Origin: Voacanga thouarsii | Lineage: Eukaryota > Streptophyta > Magnoliopsida > Gentianales > Apocynaceae | Direction: 5' to 3' | DNA: 64,000 bases | Assembly (NCBI GenBank): GCA_026120185.1 | Contig: JANUWF010001053.1 | Coordinates: forward strand, 558,001 to 622,000 | Part shown: in pieces, positions 12,301-24,300 of the stretch | How positions within the stretch are numbered: position 1 is the stretch's first letter | Layout of the letters: every line of letters begins with the position of its first letter | Position numbers and translations under genes: made by a program | The notes under the pieces: model-generated | Told to the model about the DNA's origin: nothing | Database searches by the model: none | Seen by the model: only the letters and a program-made list of their open reading frames with translations

Positions 12301-13519
12301 CAAATAGAAGTTTGATTGGAGTGATTGTAGGAGAAATTTGAGAAGTGGCTATGGAGTCTAGTAGTGCAAGGTCAGTGGAGGGGATAATGAAGTTCAGTTT
12401 ATGGCTGACCAAAGGTTACCTTATAGAGATTTTGTGGAGGTTTTCGACCAAGGCTTGAAAAGAACAAGGCTGGAATTTTTTTTCTGGTTATGTTTTGAAT
12501 TGGTTGCTGGAATTTGCTGTGCAGTTTTCTGCAATGTTCCAGCCAATTTACAGAGGGTTTTGAGAGGTGTTTGAGGGTCCCTTAAGTCTAGTTTTCAGCC
12601 TTCTATATAGAGGAAAAGTAGAGGTAATTTACTGGTTTGAAGGCAGAAGAAACAGCTTTGACCTCGGCCTGCTATGTTGCGAAACTGCCAAGAATTTTTT
12701 TCTGGTTTGTGCAGTCCGATTTTTGCACAAGAATTCCAGTCTTCAAGTTGAATAAATTGGCCATTTTTCTGGTAGCAATTGAGTAAGAAAGATGGCTGAG
12801 ATTTTTGAAGGTTAGGCTGCTCAAGAATCTAGAAAATTTTCAAATTTCTTCCATGGAGAAGATGAACACTATGGAGTGGATTTTGAAGGTTCAACCATGG
12901 AGATTAATTTCCCTTAGGAACCTTCCTTAACTCCTTCCCTATTTTTTGTCAAATCTCCAATCTCTAAGAGCCATTTTCAAAATTCAAACACCAATAATCC
13001 TTGCTGAATTTTCTGGAATTAAAACATGGACTTGGATAAATTTTGAACAAGCAAAATTAGTGAAGAGGTTAGGATAAGCTAGAGGTAATAGAAGGACAAG
13101 AATTCTTCTAGAATTCTTTTAGAACATAAGGATAGGATTAGGATATTCCTTTCATGTCTCCCCTAGGACAACACTCCTATTTTTTTTCTATGGAATGCAA
13201 GAGACGAAAATCCCACCTTAAATTAAAATAATCATAACAAAAACTTAAATGATGGGATTTGAACTCAAGACCTTAGAGATTATTTCCAAGGCTCTAACCA
13301 CTAAATCATAACAATTCTTGTTCTTATTTTCTCACCCAAATATTCTTCCTATTTTGACCTTAAGCAAAATTATCGTCTTACCCTTCATACTCAATAAGTA
13401 TAACCAAGCCTTTTAGACTATAAATTATAATTCTAAAGTACATAAAATCATTCTACAAAGTAACATGATATGCATCCCGACCTTCTTACTCTAAGGTTGG
13501 CTTTAGGTGGGGTTTCACA
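9330..13519 (-). mobile_element. 5' LTR (4.19 kb) of the Tekay/Del element, copy B
   Basis: On the minus strand it starts TGTGAAACCCC (13519) and ends GGGTGTTACA (9330). It abuts the PBS on the left, and non-element flank starts at 13520. The 3' terminal 100 bp are GC-rich and conserved in all complete copies (GTCGCCCTGTCC and AGGGCCGGG on the plus strand). The palindrome TTGAGTACTCAA is at 10103-10114. A GA repeat lies at 11658-11671 and a TA repeat at 10931-10954. The length is near the long end known for Del/Tekay LTRs. The matching 3' LTR should lie left of the window. Confidence 0.88.
10931..10954. repeat. (TA)12 microsatellite in LTR copy B
   Basis: Uninterrupted TA dinucleotides, within the AT-rich part of the LTR. 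The equivalent part of the LTR at 48717-53068 (around 50320) lacks the run. Confidence 0.95.
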
Positions 13520-14875
13520 TAAAAACTTCAAATTGTGCCATGAATTTGTTGTGAGATTGAACCTATATTTTGGATTGATGTTTAAGTAGATATTTAAGGT
13601 TTTTAATTGCAAAAATTTAAAGGCTTATTGGGTCTATTTGCTACAAAATTTTTTAGCACAAGAAAAATCTTGTAAATCTTGTTCATGCTATTTTTATGAG
13701 TTATAGAATTCGAATTTTTGCCATGTTCTTACTGTAAAATTGATCCTTAATGTTATAATTATCATTGAAAATGAAATTTTCTTATGAATCTTGAGTATTT
13801 GTGCTATTATAAAGGTGAAAATTTTATATTATCTTGAGTTACAAGGTTACACACAAGGGGTTTGATGTGTTTACCCCCAATGACTTGTGATTGCTCATAT
13901 ATAACCACTACAGCATCCTTCATTAAATCCCTATAATTTTTCTTACATGTTAACTTGAATTTAATAGGAAATACCTTTCTATTTGCCACCATAAATTTAT
14001 TCTTTGTGAATTTAACTTAAGCTTGGGAAGCCATTATGCATATTTGACTTCTTACTACTATTTCTCTTTGAATCTTGAAAATCTTATGTATTAACATTGC
14101 CTTGAGTGGTTGTTAATTGTAAAATTATGTTTTTTGAGCTTATGATGGCATCCCATTACTTGAATACCCTTATTTAAACTAGTTACCTACCAAGTGTTTG
14201 ATAAAATGCCTAAGTTCCTCTATATGTCTTATATGAGCCCTAGCTTTCATCTATCATTCCTTTAGACTTTCTTGTTATATTTATTGTTATTAGTAGATTG
14301 AGTCTCTAGAATATAAATCATTTTGAGATATTTAAGATTGTTTGAATATTTTTCATCATTGAATCCTACTTTTTATTATCTTTGACTACTTGATTCCTTG
14401 AGGTACTTTGCCTAGTGGATATCATTATACTTCTTTCTTGGAATCTTAAGCTTGTGTGGTTATTTTTTTACTTGAAAACTTTTATTTGATTGTATCTCAT
14501 CCTAGTTGCCTACTAAGTGTTCGACTAATTCTTCTAAGACTCCTAATTGCTTATCTTGGAGGATTAGATTGACCTGTCTAGTTGGAGTAGTTCCTAAGTC
14601 ATTGGAGAATATATTTTGGGAAGAAATCATTAAAGAATTAAGAGTTTGGAAAAATCAAGAGGGTGGGTCCATTTTAACAAAAGCCAAGAAGAGGGTATAC
14701 ATGAGGGAAAAGTGAGATCCAAAAGAGTGTTAAACATGTGAATGAGTGAAGTGAGGAATATTTCTTGTGTTCTATTCCAATTTTTGTAAGTGAATGTATT
14801 GTAAAAAATTACATTATTGTTAGTGTTGTGAGTGTTTGTTGTTGTGAATATGCTAGTATACTATAGAATTATGTT
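13520..14875. other. AT-rich stretch without a recognisable gene
   Basis: No protein of recognisable family in either strand; the longest frames (13807-13992 minus, 14506-14715 plus) have no familiar motif. Two segments about 320-335 bp apart resemble each other (CTAGTTACCTACCAAGTGTT near 14180 and CTAGTTGCCTACTAAGTGTT near 14500), suggesting an old tandem duplication. It is the flank into which the Tekay/Del element inserted and is probably the non-coding part of another gypsy element. Confidence 0.4.
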
Positions 14876-16379
14876 TGAGGCTCAATCAAGTTTAGTTTAA
14901 AACGCTAATTTAACTCAAATTCACATATATTTGGGCAAGTATACCCATTTTGTAGCATATAATTTAGTTAGTAAGTATCAAAGATCCTCGGGAAAGGACA
15001 CTAACCCCCCCTTACTGCTACCACTAATTATAACTAACTACTAATGAGGAGCACAATAAAAATACACTAAACCAATATTCAAAATAGAGTCTAAAAGATC
15101 ATAAGAATAAGATACAAGCAAGAAAATGATATTAGACATGTAACCAAAATGAATTTTCCCAAATAGTGATTATGTATCAAATATCACTCTATTAATTAAA
15201 TCTAAATTCAAGAATTGTCAAGGGTCTCCCAATATTATAAAACTTATTATCTCTCAAATAATGAATTCTCTATCCTTGAATCTAACTCATAAATATCTCT
15301 ACCATACAAATCAAACCCAATGATGCGTATAAATCAAGGATCCCCAAACCTCAAGCCAAGAGGTGCCAAATCCCTCTCTCTAGGTGACCCAGCAACCCCA
15401 TCTCTCACAAATTTCTAATCGCTCAAATCCTTTCTCAAGTTCATCAAGGGAAAACAAATCTATTGAATCAATATAAATGTGTACCCTTCTCATACATCCT
15501 TTCTCAAATTCAATATAAGAGAATAGCCTAATTAATTAATCAAATCCAAGTGATAGAATACTCAAATAGAATTCAATAAATCAAATAATAATCCAATACA
15601 CAATCAAATTAGAGTACAACTTTTTAATTACAATTAAATCCAAGTAATATTAATATCCCCAAATCAAATATACAAAATAATAGAAAAGGAAGAGTCATGG
15701 ACAAGTGCCCTTCTCCTACTTTGAATCTTCTTTGAGGTGCTCCTCTTTTTATTCAATCTTGTCTTGATCTTCTCTTCTAGGTCTTCTTGATATTCCCAAG
15801 AGATTCTTTCAATTGTATTTCATGTGGCTTTTTTTGCAAATGACCCAGATAAATAGTATATATATGTTCTTCTTCAAAAAGCCCTAAAAATTGCAGGACA
15901 GATGTTAATCTGCAATGTTGCATGGTGCCATGGAAGGTATTTTGCATGTCACTGTGCAAGCTTTCTTTTACTTGATTCAACTTCAAATGATGCCGTAACA
16001 CTTGAATTATTTGTGTGCTGGAATCATGCACAGCGACATTACAGTTGAGATGCACGACAACGTCGACTCCCAAAATATTTGCTATTTCTAAACTCCTGAT
16101 GATGCACAATGTCGTGGAAGATGGCGGGCGTAGCACCATAAACTTCTATTAACAAGGAGAAAATAGGGACAGATAGAGAGTATATATATGTTCTTCCACT
16201 AGCTTCAATTACTCTTTTTTTTTTTTGCCTTTTTCTCCTTAATTTTACTTTTAACTTTCAATCATTCCAACCTACATCAAACAAGGAGAAAATAAGGGAT
16301 AAGTAGCAATATATATCAAATTTTCAAGACTTTAAAGTACAAATAATATGTAAAATATGCATATAATGAATAATTATCA
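14876..16379 (-). mobile_element. Divergent Athila-like LTR relic
   Basis: The left part (AATCAAGTTTAG...TTAAAACGCTAA...CACATAT) and the following GTATCAAAGATCC..GGGA block align by eye with the start of the Athila LTR at 55526 (AATCAAGTTTAAATTAAAACG and CGATTCTCAAGGAAC). The right end is AATTATCA at 16379, after which gypsy gag-like sequence resumes. The left terminal TGATGCG is not recognisable, so the left border is approximate. Minus orientation is inferred from that similarity. No TSD was found. Confidence 0.5.
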
Positions 16380-18050
16380 GTTGGTTGGAATTAATATCCT
16401 AAGAAGGTTCGAAATAGAAGTCATGACTATTATGAAAGGCCCAAGCATAAGTAGAAGTAGGTTTGGAATATTTGAAAAATATGAAAGGGGATATGGAAAT
16501 AAATATGATAATTTGTATTCTATAGAGGTTCGAGGTAGAAGAAGTGACTATTTTGAAAAACCTAGTTCAAGAAGAAGTGGTTTTGATAGATTTGATAAAG
16601 ATGAATGGGAATATAAAAGGGATGATTATGAGAGTTTAAACTATTGGAATGATAGAATTTGTGTGGAAGAATCGCAAAAATATTCAAAGGATGACTTGAG
16701 GAGAAGAGAAGATCATGTTTGCTCTACTTGTTGGGAATATAGTTATAACATATGTGATTGTTCAAGAGTGATTAATCAAGAAAGAAGGGGTAAATTGTAA
16801 AGGAATGTTGTGATTTCTTGTGAGTATTATTCTAGGTATGAACATATTTCACTTAATTGTCTTTGGTAGTCCTTTAAATTGTCATGTAATAAAATGAGTA
16901 AAGTATTTGAGTTGATGAAGGAGCAATATGAGGAAAATAAAGAGCTAAGTTTGAACCAAAAAAAGGAGGAGGGAAAAATGATTAAGAAGTTAAAAAGAAT
17001 AAGTAAGGTGAGATGCATGAATTTAGGAAAGAGGCAAAGATAGAAGGAGAAGTTAAGGGACAAGAATTGCTAGATCAAAAAAGTGAAGAAATTGGGAAAA
17101 GTTCAATAATGCAAGAAAGTGATAGCCAATATGGAGATGACAAAGGGTTGAGCATAATATTGATAAGCTTGGTAAGGAGAAAAAGTGTACAATGCATTAA
17201 GTGGCCAAGAATGCTTTAAGCAATCATGAATTAGAAAAAAGCTCACATCAACGAAAGAAAGAGTGAGAAGGTAAAATCATTATGAATGAGCCACCAAGAC
17301 TATCGCCTATGGAAACCACAAAGCCTAGAGAAGGAGTAGATAGTAAAGAAGGGAATGTGGTTAGACAAAAGAGTTCATTAATTAGTGTTGCTAATGCAAC
17401 CTTGGGTACTTGTGTTGTTGAAGATAAAGACAATTCATAAAGGGACAATATTTTTTACTCAAGATATCTTATCAATCAAAGGCCGTGTGGTATGATGATA
17501 GATAAAGAAAATTTTACTAATGCCATAAGTACTACATTAGTGGAAGGAGTTGGGTATGGAAACTGTGAAACATTCAATAAGCCTTACAAGCTTCAATGGA
17601 TAAATAATTACAATGAGGTGAAAGTGAACAAATAAGCCAATGTTGCATTTAATATGGGAAAGTACAAAAATGAGGTGATTTGTGATGTGATTCCTGTGCA
17701 TGTTGGAGAATTATTATTGAGAAGACTTTTGTTGTTTGATAAAAATGTAATACACAATGGAAAAAGAAATACTTATACCTTGAGCAATGAGAGAAAGAAA
17801 TTTACTCTACTTCTATTATCCCATAACAGGAAAAAAAACGCAAGTAATGATTTGAAGACGAATTATTTTCAAAAAGTAAGAAATGATAGGAATTAACCTA
17901 GGCATGAAGGCCAATTCAAAGAAGGGGAAAAGAAGATCAAATCAAAATTCATAACTCTTTGAATAAAAAACTATATTTGAGAGATTTCAAAGAGATTCCC
18001 TAGCCAATAAAGCTAACAAACTAAGAGTTAAGTGGTTTGTAAAAAAATGG
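16380..18050 (+). pseudogene. Gypsy gag-protease relic (element F)
   Basis: Plus-strand relic of a chromovirus-like gag and protease. From 16390 an Arg/Tyr/Asp-rich gag segment is read (SRSRFGIFEKYERG, RRSDYFEK). It is followed by two decayed zinc knuckles: CSTCWEYSYNICDC near 16720, and CEYYSRYEHISLNC near 16820 in which the second Cys is Tyr. An acidic/Lys-rich linker follows, then protease near 17480-17870 with YKLQWINN, MGKYKNEVICDVIPVHVGELLL and YTLSNERKKFTLL. These match the protease of the element at 20044-29069. The active site reads MIDKENFTN instead of the expected D-S-G, so it is inactive. RT, RNase H and integrase are missing: an internal deletion joins protease to the 3' end. Confidence 0.75.
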
Positions 18051-19032
18051 ACAGTGAACGTGGGATTAAAAAGACCTCCAATGACCGACATTTTATATGG
18101 GGAGTTAATGGAGCATATGGAAATGAAATTAGAGGTTACAAGAGTAAGGAATAAAATGCAACAAAGTAGGGGTAGCTACTTGAAGAAAAGTAACGCCGCT
18201 TAGAAAGCATTAAGCAGTGCCACCTGGTACTGTAGAAAGAAAGCGACACCACTTGATGCTCTCTAAGCGGCACCACTTGGTTACTATTAGAGAGCAATTT
18301 GAAGGCTAAGGAGTAGGTGGCGCTACCTACTCCACCCCAAACGGCGCCGCCCAAAGTCGAGCTAACTGTGGTTGCCTTGTTTTGCTTAGTTTTGGTATTT
18401 TTTTTAAATATTCACATTACCATGGTTTGTATTATGTTTTAGGACCTCAAAACTTGTATTAAGACCACCTAATTTCTATGTTTAGCTTACTAATTAGTTA
18501 GGGTAAATTGGGGTTATAAATACCCCATTATAACTATTTTATGAATAAGTTTTGAACTTAGACATTTTGTTTGAAATCAAACACTCATTTGAGAGAGTTG
18601 TGAGGGTGATTCCTTTTGGGATTTTCCTAGAAAAATCAAGACTTCTATCAGAGATTAGTCCACCCTAATATTGAGTCTCTAAATTTCCAAAGGATAATTC
18701 AACTAGTTGTCTTTGTTTGGGTCTTAGAAATTAAGTTTTTCAAATGTTCTTCAAGTAACCAAGTTAGGTACCTGAATCTTCTCATCCTATTTGTTCTTGA
18801 TCTTTTTTCAGGTTAAGGGTATTTCAATGTTTATCAGTAACCTTATTTCACTATATTTAAGAGTTCTAGGTTTCCTTCATTCATAGGATTCTAGTTTTTT
18901 GAGTCAAGTGTTGTTTGAACTTCAAATTTCAAGTATAAATTCACTATTTTGAGTACTATATATGTTGTTGAATTTTATGATCTCTTGAGCCACAAGATTT
19001 ATTCAAGGAGGAGCCTTCTGCGATTCGTATTA
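18051..19032 (+). mobile_element. 3' LTR and tail of element F
   Basis: Sequence between the gag/protease relic and the point where copia2 coding sequence resumes (AGTTGTGAGAGATAAAGC at 19033). It has LTR-like features: a GGCGCC-type motif cluster at 18193-18352, TATAAATA at 18515-18522 and an ATTA (ATCA-like) end at 19032. The left LTR border is not resolved; it may start near 18063-18120. No second copy of this LTR was found in the window, so the assignment rests on position and layout. Confidence 0.5.
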
Positions 19033-20043
19033 AGTTGTGAGAGATAAAGCACAATTTGTGACACAAGACTTTTAGCAATAACCATTGATTACGATGAGAT
19101 ATATTCATCGTGGTAAATGCAATTACATTCAGACAACTTATAAGTCTAGTAGTACGTGAAAAGATTGATATGCATCTAATGAATATGGTTACTACTTTTT
19201 TATATGGGAACTTTAATAATGATATTTATATGAAAATCCCAAAAAGATTTTCTGGTCCTCGTAAAAATTATTTCGTTGAATTACAAAAGTTATTATATAG
19301 CTTAAAGCAGTTTGAATGCATGTGGCATAATTATCTTAGTAAATATTTATTAAACTCAGGATAAAAAAAAATGATCAAGTATGTCCATGTGTTTTCATCA
19401 AGAAATCTGTATTTGCTTTTGTGATACTTGCTATATATATTAATGATATCAACCTTATTAGACGTCCAAAAACGCTTTATGATGTAAGAGATAGCCTGAA
19501 ATGAGAATTTAAAATTAAAATTTTCAAAAGAATAAAGTTCTGTATTGGTCTACAAATAGAACATCTAGAATATGAAATTTTTATTCATCAATCAATATAT
19601 ATAATAAAAGTTTTTAAAAGGTTTTATATAGACAAAGCATATCCATTAAGTATTCTATTGGTCATCAAGCCATTAGATATAAATAAAGATCATTTACAAC
19701 TTTGGAAACATGACAAAGAATTTCTTAGTCATGAAGTATCATACCTTAATGCAATTAGTGCATTAATGTCCTTTACTAATTACACTAGACCTAATATAAT
19801 ATTTTTTGTGAATTTATTAATAGGATTTAGTTCTTCTCCAACACGATGATATTAGAGTGGTATTAAACGTGCCATGAGATATCTCTAAGAAACAATTGAT
19901 CTCGGATTGTTTTATTCAAATAAAACTAACTAAATGTTGATTGGTTATATAGATGTTGATTATCTATCCGATCCGCATAAAACATGTTCTCAAATTAGTT
20001 ATTTATTTACATGTGGTGGTATTACTATATCATAATGTTTTAC
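19033..20043 (+). pseudogene. Ty1/copia reverse transcriptase-RNase H, 5' part (copia2)
   Basis: Plus-strand copia RT. Blocks in order: KAQFVTQDF (19050), IDYDEIYS (19087), AITFRQLISLVVREK (19118), NDIYMKIPKRF (19220), LLYSLKQF (19290), the catalytic strand IYINDINLI (19437), LQIEHLE (19552), SYLNAISALM (19737) and LADYLSDPHK-like RNase H (19950). The Y-x-D-D motif has Asn for the first Asp, so it is inactive. Frameshifts and stops are frequent. It is closely similar to copia1 at 53928-55136 and is the same family. The frame breaks at GTTTTAC (20043) because the 9-kb gypsy element inserted there; it resumes at 29075. Confidence 0.88.
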
Positions 20044-21046
20044 TGATATGAGTTTGAAAGAGAAAGTCTTTCAAGATCTAAAAGTGGCTCTTGTTTGAAC
20101 TTTAGCAAAGTTCAAGGACTTCAAACAAACAAGATAGGACATAAAAAGATCAAGGAAAGTAATAAAGGAACACCTTTTCCCACAAATAAGGAACCCTAGA
20201 AGAACTAGCTTTTAGAACCCCAAATTTAGTAGATAAAGGTCTACGACAAAAATACCTTAAAACCCTTGACTTAGCAAGAAATCAAGAACTAAAAAGATAG
20301 GGAATTGTCGGCAATCAAATAAGAAATAACAAGAACCCTAGATGATATACAAGAAAAACCCTTATTAATTTCAAGTTGAATTTTCCTTAGAGTTTATAGA
20401 CACTTACTCAATGCTGGATTAAGCCATTAGGTTGGTCTTGGATTGAAGTTGAACAAGGAATCTCTCCATGCTTCAAGCCTTTAAGATGAATACTTCATTC
20501 TTGTTAAAAATGTGATATATGTTGTTATTTTCTTACAATACAAAAGTAATATATAAGGGTGTTCTATCCCTGAACTAAACAACTTTTAATTATTATTAAA
20601 AAAAACCCCAAAATAGCTGAAAAATCATCTGGGATTCGAGTTTTCGAGCACGACCGGAGTTGATTCGGGCTCCTCGAGCCGGCACCGATTCCACTCTAGT
20701 GGAACAATGCTTGGTCATGAAAATGGAACTTTCACCAGTCCCCAGCCGGCACTGGTTTGGGCTCCTCGAGCTGGCATCGGTTCCACTTTTCCGCCGTTAT
20801 TTTTCTACACGAACAGCTTCCAGTTGACTTTTTTCGTAAACCAGTAGCATGGTCTGTTCTCGTTCTTCTTCCGATATTGCCCATATACTATCCCACTTGA
20901 AGTGTGCTTGTAAATATGCTTGAAGGTTATGTTAGAATTGTTTGGCACAAACTCTCGTCAACGGATCAGGAAAGCTCGATTTTGTTTTGGTTTCGTCCTC
21001 TCTCCCTTCTTGAGCTTGATCTCCGTAGTTGGATTGATTCCTATTA
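20044..21046 (-). repeat. 3' LTR of element G
   Basis: On the minus strand it begins TAATAGGAATC at 21046 (TGATAGG in the other LTR) and ends CATATCA at 20044. It is collinear with the 5' LTR over its length, with mostly single-base differences. A GC-rich motif cluster lies at 20640-20790. A TATATATT box on the minus strand is near 20548-20557. Confidence 0.93.
20640..20790 (-). repeat. GGCGCC-type motif cluster in 3' LTR of G
   Basis: Paired degenerate motifs CGAGCCGGCACCGATTCC and CAGCCGGCACTGG, then GAGCTGGCATCGG, each linked by GGCTCCTCGAG. On the LTR sense strand they lie about 85-240 bp upstream of the TATA-like box. Confidence 0.65.
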
Positions 21047-21059
21047 TTTCTCCCTTCTT
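21047..21059 (-). promoter_or_regulatory. Polypurine tract of element G
   Basis: Minus strand AAGAAGGGAGAAA directly before the 3' LTR start. This is the expected position of the plus-strand primer for reverse transcription. Confidence 0.8.
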
Positions 21060-22200
21060 AAAATGGATTCATCCTCGAATCATAACCTATATTATAAGGA
21101 GAGAGATTAGTTATATTAAAAGTAGCACTTATGTTATACTCACCTGGTAGATCAATCTTGTAGGCATTATCTCCATATTACTCAAGAACTTAAAATGGGC
21201 TATCTCCTCGCAGTTCGAGCTTTGATTTGCATTGGGTTGGGAAATCTCTCCTTGCGCAAATGCACCCAAACCCAGTCTCCTGGTTCGAATACCACTACTT
21301 TCTTCCTTAGTTACCCTTGTAGGCAATGGCCTCATTTCGTTTTTCGATTAGAGACTTAACCTTCTCGTGCATGGACTTAACCATTTTGGCCTTCTTTCTT
21401 CCATCAAGACTCAATTGTTCATCTACAGGCAAAGGAGATAAATCTAAAGGGGTTAATGGAGTAAACCCATAAATAACTTGAAATAGAGAATATAAAGTAG
21501 CAGAATGGACAGTTCTGTTATAAGTAAACTATATATATGGAAGACATTCTTCTCAGTTTTTTAAGTTCCTCTTGATGATTGTCCGTAGTAGTTGCGTGAG
21601 GATTCGATTGACAACCTCTGTTTGTCCATCCGTTTGTGGGTGACAAGCTGTAGAAAACAACAAGTTAGTTCCAAGTTTTATCTACAATATTCTCCAAAAA
21701 TGACTTAAAAATTTAGTATTCCTATCTGATACTATGCTCCGTGGTAACCAGTGCAATTTTACCACTTCCTTGAAGAATAAACCTGCAATGTGAGTAGCAT
21801 CATTAATTTTTGCACAAGGAATAAAATGAGCCATCTTAGAAAATCGATCAACAACTACAAAGATGAAATCCTTTCTCACCTTGGTTCGTGGCAAACCTAA
21901 TATGAAATTCATTAAAGTATCTAACCAAGGTGCATTAGGGGCGGGTAAAGGAGTATATAACCCTTGAGGTAGTGTTTTAGACTTGGCCCTTTTACATGTA
22001 ATGCATGAATTACATTGCCTCTCTACATCTCCCCTCATTTTTTGCCAATAAAAATGCCCTTGCAAAATGCCTAATATTTTTTAAATCCCAAAATGTCCCA
22101 TTGAACCTCCGCTATGAGCTTCCTTCACTGATAATTCTCTCAATGATCCTTTTGGTATGCACAATCTATCCTCTTTAAACAAAAACCCATCATGTCTATA
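21060..22200 (-). pseudogene. Element G integrase and C-terminal region
   Basis: Minus-strand integrase. The H2C2 zinc finger ends with [12 protein letters not shown] (near 22010). The core has [16 protein letters not shown] (near 21850) and [11 protein letters not shown] (near 21720); the block with the catalytic Glu ([12 protein letters not shown] near 21620) is readable in another frame, so D, D and E all survive. The C-terminal part includes KSLIEKRNEA, a GDWVWVHLRKERFP segment (near 21250) and LPGEYNISATF (near 21150), ending at a stop just before the polypurine tract. No full chromodomain is recognisable. Frameshifts occur near 21680 and several stops are present. Confidence 0.85.
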
Positions 22201-23780
22201 AAATTTTTAGAAGACACATTTTTCACAAGCATGATAAATCTCTCCCAATTCATCATCCTTTGCATATGAATCCTTAATAAGCTCAAAATCAAGTAATTTT
22301 ACATCTAAGAAATTTAAAAGCACATACTTTCGAGATAATGCATCGGCTACCACATTATCCTTACCTTTCTTGTATTTGATCACGTATGAAAATGTACCAA
22401 TGAACTCTATCCATTTAGCATGCCTTTTGTTAAACTTTTGTTGGCCTTTAAGATACTTTAATGTTTCATGATTAGTATGGATGATAAATTCCCTAGGTAA
22501 CAAATAATGTTACCAATAGTGCAAGGTCCTTACTAATGCATACAATTCCTTGTCATAAATGGAATAATTCAAGGATGCTCCTGATAGCTTCTCACTAAAA
22601 AATACAACAGATTTTTTTATCCTGAGTCAACATAGCTTCTATTCCTATTCCTATTCCACTAGCATCACATTCCACTTCAAAAACTCTCTCAAGGTTAGGT
22701 AAAGACAACAATGGGGCTTCACTTAATTTTGATTTCAAAGCAACAAAAGCCTTTTCTTGTTCTTCTCTCCACGTAAAACCTACATTATTTTTAATAACTT
22801 CAGTCTATGGGGCAGCTAGTGTGCTGAAATTTCTAATGAAACACCTATAAAAACTGGCTAACCCATAAAAACTTCTTACCTCAGTCACAGATATAGGTGT
22901 TGGCCATTCCTGTATTGCCTTGACCTTCTTTTCATCAACTTTAATACCCTTTGAACTTATAACATAACCAAGAAAAGCTATATTTTCCAAACAAAATGAA
23001 CATTTTTCAAAGTCACATATAACCTTTCTCTTCTAAAGGCAATAAGCACACATTTAACATGATGCAAATGATCTTCATAAGTTTTGTTGTAAATCAAAAT
23101 ATCATCAAAATACATCACAACAAATTTTCCAATATACTCTCGCAACACATAATACATCAACCTCATGAAAATACTATGTGTATTTGATAACCCGAATGGC
23201 ATCACAAGCCACTCATATAAACTCTGTTTGGTCTTAAATGCAGTTTTTCATTCATCACCTTCCCTAATCCTGATCTAATAATATTCAAATTTTAGGTTAA
23301 TTTTTTAAAATACACATAATTCATGAAATTCATCCAATAAATCATCAAGCCTAGAGATAGGGTAACCATATTTTACCATTATATTGATAATAACTCTGTA
23401 GTCATTACACATTCTCCATGTTCTGTCTTTCTTAGGCACCAACAATACTGGAACCGCACTTGGATTCAAACTCTCTCAAACATGGCCTTTCTTGAGCAAC
23501 TCCTCAACTTACTTTTGCAGCTTCTTAGCTTCTTCAGGGTTGTATCTATAAGTTGGTCTATTTGGAATGACAACCCTCAGGATGAAATCAATTTGATGCT
23601 CTATTCCTCGGATGGGTAGCAATCCTTCGGGTATTTCTTTTGGAAATACATCTTGGAATTCTTCAACAAAACCTGCAATTTCACACAGTAAAGAAAGAGT
23701 AGTTTTATTAGTATTTTCACAAATTCCTTTACAAATTAAGAGATACACTGGTTCCTTTAGCTTTAATAGTTTCTATCACC
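22201..23780 (-). pseudogene. Element G reverse transcriptase-RNase H
   Basis: Minus-strand RT and RNase H. In order from the right: EFQDVFPKEIPEGL linker (near 23660), YRYNPEEAKKLQ, the LVPKK/ILR-type fingers (near 23440-23400, frame-broken), MMPFGLSNT (23200), the catalytic strand YFDDILIYN with both Asp present (near 23100), FLGYVISSKGIKVDE (near 22950), RSFYGLASFYR (near 22850), then RNase H with [10 protein letters not shown] (near 22470) and [15 protein letters not shown] (near 22340). The catalytic aspartates are intact, unlike in the Tekay/Del element, but frameshifts split the gene. Confidence 0.88.
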
Positions 23781-24300
23781 TCTCTCTCTTTTGTAAATTT
23801 ACTCATTTATATCTCTTCTCTCTTATTTTCCTTCTCTTTTTTCCTTTTCTTCTTTCTCAGTGTTCTCTCTCTTGAGTTTTTTTCTCATTTTCTTGAACAC
23901 TCTTTTTTTTCTCATTTTCTCTCATGATCTTTTGATCTTTGCTCACTTCACTTGGAGACATAGGCAGTAGAATGAATTTCTTTCCCTCCTTATACACAGT
24001 GTAAGTGTTTTTCTTCCCGTCATGCATTACTCTCCTATCATATTGCCATGGTCTCCCTAAAAGTAGATGGCCAGCCTGCATAGGAATAACATCGTACAAG
24101 ATCTCATCCTTATATTTTCCCATGTCAATTGCAATCAACGCTTGTTTATTAACCATCAATTCCCCACTTTCATTTAACCATTGTAACTTGTAGGGTTGCA
24201 GATGCTTCCTTGTTTCCAAGCCTATTTTTTCCACCGCACTAGCACTTATAACGTTGGTGCAACTCCCACTATCAATGATTACACTGCAAGGTACTTAGTT
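23781..24300 (-). pseudogene. Element G aspartic protease
   Basis: Minus-strand protease with an intact active-site block IIDSGSCTN (near 24255-24285), then YKLQWLNESGE, MGKYKDEILYDVIPMQAGHLLLGRPW and YDRRVMHDG. The LLLGRPW block is the second conserved loop of retroviral-type proteases. A TAA replaces a Gln codon at the gag-protease boundary (about 24298). A Lys/Glu-rich C-terminal tail (near 23857-23950) leads to RT. Confidence 0.85.

Noticed and set aside
13807..13992. 61-codon minus-strand frame
   Set aside because: No recognisable family, no supporting context, and AT-rich sequence gives such frames by chance.
16827..17448. Minus-strand frames over element F gag
   Set aside because: They are shadows of the Lys/Glu-rich plus-strand gag sequence.
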